Notes under the pieces: generated by a model
Database searches by the model: none
Told to the model about the DNA's origin: nothing
Seen by the model: the letters and a program-made list of their open reading frames with translations, nothing else
Shown: in pieces, positions 1-5,946 of the stretch
Position numbering within the stretch: position 1 is the first letter of the stretch
Layout of the letters: each line of letters starts with the position of its first letter
Position numbers and translations under genes: made by a program
DNA from: Actinomycetes bacterium
GTDB lineage: Bacteria > Actinomycetota > Acidimicrobiia > Acidimicrobiales > Palsa-688
Assembly (NCBI GenBank): GCA_021796905.1
Contig: JAKABK010000041.1
Coordinates: 1,351 to 9,633 of the forward strand
Reading direction: 5' to 3'
Length of the DNA: 8,283 nucleotides

Positions 1-1214
1 CCGCCTCCCCGGCCACCGCCGCTACGACGACCGCCGTAGGGGTTCTGCGTGGCGCCCCGTCCACCGTCGCCATCGCCTCGACCCGCACCGGCTACCTGGA
101 GGCGACCGACGCCGGGAACGTCTTCAACCACCACACCGCCTTCTACGGCTCGATGGCCGGCCACCACCTCCCTGCGCCGGTGGTGGGGATCGCTGTCGAC
201 CCCTACACCGACGGCTACTGGCTGGTCACCTCGGCCGGCAACGTCTACAACTTCCACGCCCCCTGGTACGGGTCGCCCGCCGACCGCAAGCTCCCCGCGG
301 CGGTAGTGGGGATCACCGCCACCTCGACCGGGTACCTGCTCACCACCGCTGCCGGCAACGTCTACGACTTCCACACCCCCTGGTACGGGTCGCGGGCGCT
401 GACCGGGGTCCCGACGCCGGTGGTCGGCATCGCCGTCGACCCTTTCAGCGGTGGCTACTGGCTCGCGACGGCCGACGGCAACGTCTACAACTTCCACGCC
501 CCCTGGTACGGCAGCCCGCTACGACGTAGCACCGCCCCGGTCGACGGTGTCGTCGCCACCCCCACCGGCTACCTCGTGACCACCACCGCCGGCAACGTGT
601 TCAGCTACAACACCGCGTTCCACGGGTCGCCGGTCGCCGAGACCGCCTCCTCGCCGATGGTGGCGGTCGCCGCCGACCCGGCGGTGCACGGCGCCTACTG
701 GGTGGTCGCCGAGAACGGGGCGGTCTACGGGTTCGGCGCCCCGGACCTCGGGCGGTCGCACACCGCTCTCGCGGTCGGCTGCGACGCCGCCCAGCTGCAG
801 GTGACCGAGGGGGCCGTCTACGGCGCGGTCGGTCACAGTGCGGTCCCGGTGCGCTTCACCAACCGCTCCGGGCAGTTGTGCCGGATCGTCGGCTACCCCG
901 GCGTCGCCGGGCTCTCCCCGTCGGGGGTCCAGGTGCTCCAGGCCAGTCGGAGCTTGCGCGGCTACATGGGCGGGCTCGCCGCCGGCGACGACACACCCCC
1001 CGACATCCCCCTGGCACCGGGCGAGACCGCCGCCGCGATGGTCGAGGGCCTGAACGGCGCGGTCAACTCTCAGAGCTGCCCGAGGCTGTCGGGGCTGCTC
1101 GTCACCCCACCCGACACCTCCCACTCCACCCGGGTCCCCGACGCTCCCGGTGACTGCGGCGGTCTCCAGGTCCACCCGGTCGTCTTCGGCGACAGCGGCA
1201 TCGGTCGCGCCTGA
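1..1214 (+). CDS. Repeat-rich, probably secreted protein with C-terminal DUF4232-like domain (5' partial)
   Basis: The frame is open from the left edge (first full codon at 3), so the true start and any signal peptide lie outside; 403 residues are visible, ending in TGA. The N-terminal two thirds are six degenerate units of about 40 residues built on GYWLVT-aGNVYNFHAPWYGS, similar to the GYWLVASDG-type repeats common in actinobacterial cell-surface proteins and probably beta-rich. From about position 780 the sequence changes to a DUF4232-like domain: GCDAAQLQV, a VRFTNRSGQLCRIVGYPGV core, a PLAPGETAAAMVE strand and a LLVTPPDTSH segment. It has four cysteines (GCD, LCR, SCP, DCG) that could form two disulfides, which suits an exported protein. 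DUF4232 is usually found in actinobacterial lipoproteins or secreted proteins of unknown function. No catalytic motif is visible, so the role is unknown; binding or a cell-surface structural role is inference. The internal ATG at 153 lies within repeat unit 1 and is not the start. Confidence 0.85.
   Translation, partial: ASPATAATTTAVGVLRGAPSTVAIASTRTGYLEATDAGNVFNHHTAFYGSMAGHHLPAPVVGIAVDPYTDGYWLVTSAGNVYNFHAPWYGSPADRKLPAAVVGITATSTGYLLTTAAGNVYDFHTPWYGSRALTGVPTPVVGIAVDPFSGGYWLATADGNVYNFHAPWYGSPLRRSTAPVDGVVATPTGYLVTTTAGNVFSYNTAFHGSPVAETASSPMVAVAADPAVHGAYWVVAENGAVYGFGAPDLGRSHTALAVGCDAAQLQVTEGAVYGAVGHSAVPVRFTNRSGQLCRIVGYPGVAGLSPSGVQVLQASRSLRGYMGGLAAGDDTPPDIPLAPGETAAAMVEGLNGAVNSQSCPRLSGLLVTPPDTSHSTRVPDAPGDCGGLQVHPVVFGDSGIGRA
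63..779 (+). repeat. Six tandem coding repeats of about 40 codons, alternating short and long forms
   Basis: Units begin near 63, 180, 303, 420, 540 and 657, with lengths of 39, 41, 39, 40 and 39 codons and a diverged last unit. Odd units have a short ATSTGYL-type turn. Even units carry the longer DPYTDGYW-type turn, with Asp-Pro and Trp. The real period is therefore about 80 codons. At DNA level, 236-271 and 476-511 are identical over 36 bases, exactly 240 bp apart. The last unit has lost the HAPWYGS ending (GFGAPDLGRS), as expected for a capping unit. Confidence 0.85.
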
Positions 1215-1218
1215 TCCC

Positions 1219-1266
1219 GGGGTGCCGGGCCGCCCCACCACCCCGAGAGCTCCGGCCCGGCACCCC
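1219..1266 (+). terminator. Strong GC hairpin after the repeat-protein gene, probable terminator
   Basis: A perfect 13-bp inverted repeat: GGGGTGCCGGGCC (1219-1231) pairs with GGCCCGGCACCCC (1254-1266) around a 22-base loop. It begins 5 bases after the upstream TGA. No T-tract follows, so it would be a U-less (I-shaped) actinobacterial terminator rather than a classic one. It ends only 23 bases before the amidase start, so a role in the amidase leader is an alternative. Confidence 0.65.
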
Positions 1267-1289
1267 TGTCGGCGCGCGAACCTGGGCTG

Positions 1290-2489
1290 GTGACCACCTG
1301 GATCCTCCGCCACCCGATCCCGACCGACGCTGCCCTGCGGGTGGCGGTCAAGGACCTGATCGACGTGGCCGGCGAGCCGACCACCGCCGGCAGCCGGGCG
1401 GTCGAGCGCCGGGCCCGGCCGGCGGAACGCGACGCCTCCTGCCTGGACGGTCTCCGGGAGGCGATCAGCGCCGGGCGGGCCGCCTATGCGGGCAGGACCA
1501 ACCTCCACGAGCTGGCCTACGGGATCAGCGGGGTGAACCCCGGCTTCGGCACCCCGGTCAACCCGCTCGACCCGGCCCGGGTCCCGGGAGGGTCGTCGAG
1601 CGGGTCCGCGGTGGCGGTCGCTACCGGTGAGGCCGACATCGGCTTCGGCACCGACACCGGCGGCTCGATCAGGATCCCGGCCGCCTGCTGCGGGGTCGCC
1701 GGGTTGAAGACCACCCACGGCAGGGTGGGGCTCAGGGGGGTGTGGCCGCTCGCTCCGAGCCTCGACACGGTCGGGCCGATCGCCAGGGACGTGACGGGCC
1801 TGGTCGCCGGCATGGGGCTGCTCGAGGCGGGCTTCACCCCCGGCGGGCCACCGACGAGGCGGGTCGGACGGCTCCGCCTGCCGCCCACCCCCGCCCCCGC
1901 CGGCCCTCGGGATGCGTGGGACCTCCGGGCGCAACGAGCGACCGTCGAGGCGGCCGTCGACGCCGCCCTCGGCTCGACCGGTTGGGAGGTGGTCCCCGTC
2001 GAGCTCCCCGGCACGCACCGGGCGCTGCTCGCCGCGATGACGATCCTCGACGCCGAGGCGTGGGTGACCAACGGCGACCTGGCCCGCACCGCGGCCGCCG
2101 AGATCGGCGCCGACGTGCTCGCCCGCCTGCAGCAGGCCTCGTCGGTGACCGCCGCGGAGCTCGGCGAAGCAGAAGAGGTCAGGGGTGCCTGGAGCGCCGA
2201 GCTGGGAGCACTGCTCGGTCGACCAGGGCGACCCGGGTCCCTGGACCTGCTCGCCACCCCCACCCTCACCGGGTTCCCGCCGCGCCTGGACGCCAGCAGC
2301 GCCATGTCCGCCATCCGCGGGATCAACGCGGCGGTCAACCTCGCCGGCCTCCCGGCGCTGGCCCTCCCGGTGCCCTCCGACGGTCCGCTACCGGCCAGCC
2401 TGCAGCTGATCGGTCCGTCCGGTAGCGAGGAGCGGATCCTGGCTGCCGGGGCGGTGGTCGAAGCCTCGGTCGGCCAGGCGTGTCGCTGA
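1290..2489 (+). CDS. Amidase-signature family hydrolase (AMI1-like amidase)
   Basis: 399 residues from a GTG start, hydrolysing an amide bond in an unknown small substrate. The Ser-cisSer-Lys triad of the amidase-signature family is intact: K21 in VAVKDLIDV, cis-Ser S102 in PGGSSSGSAVAVA, and nucleophile S126 in DTGGSIRIPA; the 24-residue spacing between the serines is the family norm. Further family blocks are GRTNLHELAYGISG (69-81) and SLDTVGPIARD (157-167). It is shorter than the usual 450-500 residues and begins almost directly at the catalytic Lys block, like plant AMI1 (indole-3-acetamide hydrolase) and bacterial short amidases. It is not GatA: there is no gatB or gatC beside it. The start is the only GTG or ATG between the upstream hairpin and the Lys motif; no clear Shine-Dalgarno sequence precedes it. 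It runs convergently into imuB with a 75-bp gap, in which I see no convincing terminator. Cytoplasmic, with no signal peptide. Family assignment is secure; substrate is open. Confidence 0.9.
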   Translation: MTTWILRHPIPTDAALRVAVKDLIDVAGEPTTAGSRAVERRARPAERDASCLDGLREAISAGRAAYAGRTNLHELAYGISGVNPGFGTPVNPLDPARVPGGSSSGSAVAVATGEADIGFGTDTGGSIRIPAACCGVAGLKTTHGRVGLRGVWPLAPSLDTVGPIARDVTGLVAGMGLLEAGFTPGGPPTRRVGRLRLPPTPAPAGPRDAWDLRAQRATVEAAVDAALGSTGWEVVPVELPGTHRALLAAMTILDAEAWVTNGDLARTAAAEIGADVLARLQQASSVTAAELGEAEEVRGAWSAELGALLGRPGRPGSLDLLATPTLTGFPPRLDASSAMSAIRGINAAVNLAGLPALALPVPSDGPLPASLQLIGPSGSEERILAAGAVVEASVGQACR

Positions 2490-2564
2490 CCGACGCCAGC
2501 CGCCGCCAGCGCTCCTCCAGGGCGTCCACGCCTCCCCCACCGCCGCTTACGCGTCTGTCGGAGC

Positions 2565-4286
2565 TCAGTCGTAGATCGCCTCCACCCACCAACGTCGGCC
2601 CTCGCGGGCGAGGAGGTAGGCGACACCGCCGGCCACCACCTGCAGGCGGGCCTGTCGCCGGCCGGGCTCCCACCACCGCTCCTCCAGCGGCCACGGACCG
2701 GCCCACGCCTCCACCTGCTCCCAGCCCCGACCGGGGACCGCCAGCTCGACCGGGGGCGAGCTGAGCTCCCCCCGGCCCGACACGCTCGGCTCGTTGCCGT
2801 CGACGTCGCGCAGCGACACCGAGCGGCGCTCGGCGAGGACGGCGGCGGGCGCCGGTCCGGGGAGCCGCCCCGGCCAGGGAGGGGTCTCACCGACCGGCGA
2901 CCGCGCGCCACGGCGGGCTGCCGACGCCGGGTGCCGGTAGACGCTGCCGCCCAACGCGCCGCCATGCACCTCCGGGCCCCCGCCGGCGCGCCCGGCAGTG
3001 GGCGGCTCACCCCAGGGCACCAGGCGCACCTCGTCGAGGGGAGCCCGTCCACCTCCGAGCAGCGGGGTGACCACCGCGTCGGGGCCGAGCAGGCCCTGGA
3101 CGCGGGCGAGGGCCCGGGAGATCCCTCGCCGGTCGTCGACGCCGCCCCAGAAGTCGAGCTGGCGTCCGCCGGCGGGGCCCACCTCGTCGGGGACCAGCCG
3201 GAGCAGGGTCAGGCCCCCGGTGGTCCCGCCCCTCCCCAGCCAGCCGTCGAGCTGCCAACGGGCCCGCTCGGCGATGCTCCCCGGGCCGAGCTCCCCGTCG
3301 TGACGCCACAGTCGGGACAGCTGCTCGCCGTGCTCGGTCTCGGCCTCGACCGCCACCCGGGTGCAGGTCAGGCCGCGGGCGGCGAGCCGTTCGTGCAGCT
3401 CGCCGGCCAGGGACCGGGCCGCGAACGCGGCCACGTCGACCCGGTCTGCTGGGGGATCGAGCTCGACGCTGACCGACAGGTCCGCCGGCGGGACCCGGGC
3501 CACCAGCGGTCGGTCGTCCAACCCGCGGGCCAAGCGGTGGGCGACCTCTCCGGCGGTGCCGAAACGGGCGAGCACCGAGGCTGCGGGCAGGGCCGCGAGG
3601 TCGCCGAGGGTGGCCAACCCGAGCCTCGCCAAGAGATCGGCGAGGTCCCCGTCGGGCAGGGTGGTAACCGGTAGCGGGGCGAGATGCTCCCGGCTCCTGC
3701 CGGGAGCCACCACTCTCCAGCGGTCCCCACCTACCGCCAGGGGCCGATCAGTCGGGCCGGCACCATCGTCGGCCGACGGGAACCGGGCGGCGAGACCGGC
3801 GGCGAAGCGACCGTCGGCCACCCCCACCCGGCAGCCGGCCCCGCCGTCGGCCACCCCGGAGCGGACCCTCCCGTTGCTGGGGCCACTAACGGCCGCCCCC
3901 GATACGGCGCCCACTGCATCGAGCACCCGACGGGCCAGCTCCTCGTCACCACCGAAGTACCGGGAGGGCCCCCGGGTGGCGAAGCCGGCCAGGCCGGGCC
4001 GGACGATCTCGACACCGGGAGCGAAGGCCTCCAGGGCCGCGACCACCGGCTCGAACTCCCGGGCGTCACGCGCCGGATCGGCGACCACCACCGTCATCCC
4101 GGGACAACGGTCCTGCGCTTCCCGTCGGCCCAGCCCGGCCCGGACCCCGTACGCCCGGGCGGCGGCCGTGGCTGCCACCACCCGGTTGGCGGACACCACC
4201 GCAGCCGGGGTCCCAGGCGGGCAGCCGGCGGCCACCACCGGCCAGTCCGGGCACCACAGCACCAAGGTCCGCGGCGCTCCGGTCAC
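2565..4286 (-). CDS. imuB: ImuB, catalytically inactive Y-family polymerase homologue of the SOS mutasome
   Basis: 573 residues from a GTG at 4286 that shares a GTGA overlap with the imuA' stop. ImuB bridges ImuA', the DnaE2 polymerase and the beta clamp in error-prone translesion synthesis. Visible: an N-terminal LVLWCPDWPVVAA (8-20) in place of the acidic DxDxFFA motif, and a palm region VEIVRPGLAGFATRGP (92-107) lacking the SxDE acidic pair, so no polymerase activity is expected. A helix-hairpin-helix-like stretch (about 210-243) and a little-finger region (270-330) follow. A clamp-binding motif QLDFWG lies at residues 376-381 (3144-3161). The C-terminal 60 residues (PLEERWWEP ... WWVEAIYD) match the DUF6504-type tail of actinobacterial ImuB. 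Residues about 127-155 look like an insert with GVADG duplicated on its far side. Expression should be SOS-controlled through the LexA box ahead of imuA'. The frame is open upstream to 4847, but that part is shadow sequence over imuA'. Confidence 0.93.
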   Translation of the reverse strand: MTGAPRTLVLWCPDWPVVAAGCPPGTPAAVVSANRVVAATAAARAYGVRAGLGRREAQDRCPGMTVVVADPARDAREFEPVVAALEAFAPGVEIVRPGLAGFATRGPSRYFGGDEELARRVLDAVGAVSGAAVSGPSNGRVRSGVADGGAGCRVGVADGRFAAGLAARFPSADDGAGPTDRPLAVGGDRWRVVAPGRSREHLAPLPVTTLPDGDLADLLARLGLATLGDLAALPAASVLARFGTAGEVAHRLARGLDDRPLVARVPPADLSVSVELDPPADRVDVAAFAARSLAGELHERLAARGLTCTRVAVEAETEHGEQLSRLWRHDGELGPGSIAERARWQLDGWLGRGGTTGGLTLLRLVPDEVGPAGGRQLDFWGGVDDRRGISRALARVQGLLGPDAVVTPLLGGGRAPLDEVRLVPWGEPPTAGRAGGGPEVHGGALGGSVYRHPASAARRGARSPVGETPPWPGRLPGPAPAAVLAERRSVSLRDVDGNEPSVSGRGELSSPPVELAVPGRGWEQVEAWAGPWPLEERWWEPGRRQARLQVVAGGVAYLLAREGRRWWVEAIYD

Positions 4287-5089
4287 GTCCCGACAGCGAT
4301 CGACATCCCCGGCTCTCCGACACCCCCTCCCCGACCGGGGCTCGGCTCCTCCCCCGGCACTGGCGGTGCCGGGACCTCCCGGACGGAGACCCGCCCGTCG
4401 GGACCGGGGAGCAGCAGGTTCACCCTGCGGGACCTGGACGCCCCCCGCCGGCCGGTCGCGGTCACCGTGACCACCCGGGACCGCAGGTAACCGTGCCCCT
4501 GCCCGAGGCCTTCCCATGCGGCTGCTCCCACCTCGAGGCGCAGATCGGGAGGCTCCGGCCAGGACCGCCCCACCCCGACCCCTCCGACCCCGTCCCCGGG
4601 CGGGGCCAGGACCACGATCACCGCTCCCCGCTCCCTGGCGCGGGCGGTGAGCCGGCGGGAGTCGGCGGGCCGCACACCCCAGTCGGGGAGGCCGACGAGG
4701 ACGACATCGGCGGCCTCCAGGACCGCGGCGGCCACCACCGGCCACTGGCTCCCGGGGTCGGGGACCACTGCCAGGCGCCCCAGGTCCACACCCAGCTGGG
4801 CTGCGGCCCGGGCCCCGAGGCAGGAGACACCGACCACCACCACCCACGACCCCGCCCGGGAAGCGCCGGCGGCCAGGGCGAGGGCCAGGGACGTGCCGGC
4901 CGAGCCCTCCACGACCAGCGAGCTCCCTCGGCGCAGGCCGCCGTCGAGCAGTAGCGGGGCCAGGGCGGGATCGACCGGCAGGAGGCGGTCCCCGGCGAGA
5001 GCGACCGGTCTACCGAGAGCCCGAGCCGCGGACAGGCCACGCCGGCGCGACCCCTCCTGGTCCGCTACGAGCCCCGGAGGTGCACCCAC
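4283..5089 (-). CDS. imuA': ImuA', RecA-like accessory protein of the SOS mutasome
   Basis: 268 residues from a GTG at 5089. Recognised from its place directly upstream of imuB under a LexA box and from a RecA/SulA-like core: strand-loop LVVEGSAGTSLALAL (58-72), strand SWVVVVGVSC (81-90), ADVVLVGLPDWGVRP (127-141) and GAVIVVLAPPGD (155-166). The Walker A-like loop GSAGTSLA lacks the lysine, as in other actinobacterial ImuA' proteins, so ATP hydrolysis is doubtful. In mycobacteria ImuA' works with ImuB and DnaE2 in damage-induced mutagenesis. The C-terminal 40 residues are Pro/Gly-rich and probably disordered. Start choice: the frame stays open to 5488, but the SOS box and -10 element lie at 5096-5118, so only GTG 5089 is downstream of the promoter; it has GGGAGG directly against it, too close for a normal Shine-Dalgarno. 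The gene pair runs as one transcript with 4-bp coupling. Confidence 0.85.
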   Translation of the reverse strand: MGAPPGLVADQEGSRRRGLSAARALGRPVALAGDRLLPVDPALAPLLLDGGLRRGSSLVVEGSAGTSLALALAAGASRAGSWVVVVGVSCLGARAAAQLGVDLGRLAVVPDPGSQWPVVAAAVLEAADVVLVGLPDWGVRPADSRRLTARARERGAVIVVLAPPGDGVGGVGVGRSWPEPPDLRLEVGAAAWEGLGQGHGYLRSRVVTVTATGRRGASRSRRVNLLLPGPDGRVSVREVPAPPVPGEEPSPGRGGGVGEPGMSIAVGT

Positions 5090-5095
5090 CCTCCC

Positions 5096-5101
5096 AGTGT
5101 A
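5096..5101 (-). promoter_or_regulatory. -10 element of the imuA'-imuB promoter, leaderless geometry
   Basis: On the minus strand this reads TACACT, a match to TAnnnT, followed by 6 bases (GGGAGG) and then the GTG at 5089. Transcription should therefore begin at or next to the start codon, giving a leaderless mRNA. With a 17-bp spacer the -35 position (5119-5124, TACTGG) is a poor match to TTGACA. The LexA box lies inside the spacer. This is inferred from spacing only. Confidence 0.6.
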
Positions 5102-5102
5102 G

Positions 5103-5118
5103 TCGAACACCTGTTCGA
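5103..5118. promoter_or_regulatory. LexA (SOS) box for imuA'-imuB
   Basis: TCGAAC-ACCT-GTTCGA on the plus strand is a perfect match to the actinobacterial and Gram-positive SOS operator. The palindrome extends one base each side (G5102, C5119). It lies 13 bases upstream of the imuA' GTG and 20 bases past the tam stop codon. It fills 16 of the 17 spacer bases behind the TACACT element, so bound LexA would block RNA polymerase directly. Confidence 0.93.
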
Positions 5119-5139
5119 CCAGTAGGGGGAGTGGGCTGC

Positions 5140-5946
5140 CTACCCGTCGACCGGTCCCGGCCGCCGACCGACCGCGAAGATCCGGCGGAACGGGAGCACG
5201 GTCCGGCCGGCGGCGTCGGGCGGGTAGGCCTCCCGGAGCGCCGCCGCGTAGGCCGCCTCGAAGCTCGCCGCGTCGTCGCCGAGGACCTCGAGCAGTGGCC
5301 GGAGGGCGGTACCGCGGGTCCATTCGAGCACCGGGTCGGTGCCGGTGAGGACGTGGAGGTAGGTGGTCTCCCACACGTCGGCGTCGAGACCGAGGCCGGT
5401 GAGCACCGACAGGTACCCGGCCGGCTCGAGGACCGGGCGCTCCCGAAGGACCGGGGACTCCCGGAGCAGCCCGGCGGGCAGCGGCCAACGCCCGCTGTCC
5501 GCGACCCGGCGCATCGCGGTGTGCGACGGCGCCCCGAAGTTGCCGGGCACCTGAAGGGCGAGGCTACCGCCGGGGGCGAGAAGGCCGGCGAAGCGCCCGA
5601 TCACCTCGACGTGGTCCGGGACCCACTGGAGCACGGCGTTGGCGACGACGACGTCGGGTGGCCCGTCGGGCTCCCAGGTACGGAGATCGGCCTGCTCGAA
5701 GCAGACGCGTGGAGCACTCGCCACCCGGGCCGCCCGGGCGAGCATCTCCGGCGACGAGTCGACCCCGACCACCCGGGCGGCTGGCCAGCGCTCCAGGAGC
5801 AGCGCCGCCGCAGTCCCCGGTCCGCAACCGAGGTCGACCACCAACCGGGCGTCGCGGGTGCGGACCCGGGCGACCAGATCCACCAACGGCCGTTGCCGCT
5901 CGTCGGCGAAGCTCAGGTACCGGGCCGGGTCCCAGGTGACCCTCAC
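5140..5946 (-). CDS. tam: Trans-aconitate 2-methyltransferase
   Basis: 268 residues (E. coli Tam is about 250). Class I SAM-dependent methyltransferase that monomethylates trans-aconitate, the spontaneous isomer of cis-aconitate that inhibits aconitase. The match to Tam runs end to end: WDPARYLSFADERQRP (5-20), SAM motif I VVDLGCGPG (36-44), acidic loop VVGVDSSPEM (59-68), QADLRTWEPD (85-94), ANAVLQWVPDHVEV (102-115), LAPGGSLALQVPGN (123-136), ETTYLHVL (193-200) and WTRGTALRPLLEVL (209-222). The last two blocks are Tam-specific and argue against a generic methyltransferase. The start is GTG 5946, sharing GTGA with the malic enzyme stop; the frame stays open upstream but that part is malic-enzyme shadow. 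The V before TWDP is GTC, so it cannot be the start. Translation is probably coupled to the gene in front. Activity on trans-aconitate is inferred from homology. Confidence 0.9.
   Translation of the reverse strand: MRVTWDPARYLSFADERQRPLVDLVARVRTRDARLVVDLGCGPGTAAALLLERWPAARVVGVDSSPEMLARAARVASAPRVCFEQADLRTWEPDGPPDVVVANAVLQWVPDHVEVIGRFAGLLAPGGSLALQVPGNFGAPSHTAMRRVADSGRWPLPAGLLRESPVLRERPVLEPAGYLSVLTGLGLDADVWETTYLHVLTGTDPVLEWTRGTALRPLLEVLGDDAASFEAAYAAALREAYPPDAAGRTVLPFRRIFAVGRRPGPVDG

Noticed and set aside
153..155. ATG as start of the repeat protein
   Set aside because: It falls within repeat unit 1 and the reading frame continues with repeat-like sequence to the left edge.
63..779. CRISPR-like or non-coding tandem repeat
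   Set aside because: The period is in whole codons, the frame is unbroken, and variation is at the amino-acid level, so it is a protein repeat.
519..2018. Long minus-strand open frame of about 500 codons opposite the repeat protein and amidase
   Set aside because: It is the antisense shadow of two well-supported genes in GC-rich DNA. Its translation is Arg/Gly/Pro-rich with no recognisable domain, and it crosses a gene boundary and a hairpin.
2490..2564. Bidirectional terminator between the convergent amidase and imuB genes
   Set aside because: Only a weak 5-bp CCGAC/GTCGG pairing across the gap was found, too little to call.
1517..3052. Long minus-strand open frame spanning the amidase and the imuB 3' end
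   Set aside because: Low-complexity Arg/Ser/Pro translation with no motifs; it overlaps two real genes in a different frame.
2931..4490. Several plus-strand open frames opposite imuB
   Set aside because: Compositionally biased shadows of imuB (Gly/Pro/Gln/Arg-rich) with no domains; the minus strand holds the recognisable protein.
4287..4847. N-terminal extension of imuB up to 4847
   Set aside because: The extension is Arg/Gly/Pro-rich shadow of imuA'; ImuB homology begins at the GTG at 4286, which overlaps the imuA' stop.
5090..5488. N-terminal extension of imuA' up to 5488
   Set aside because: It would translate through the LexA box and the -10 element and overlap tam; the added residues are low complexity.
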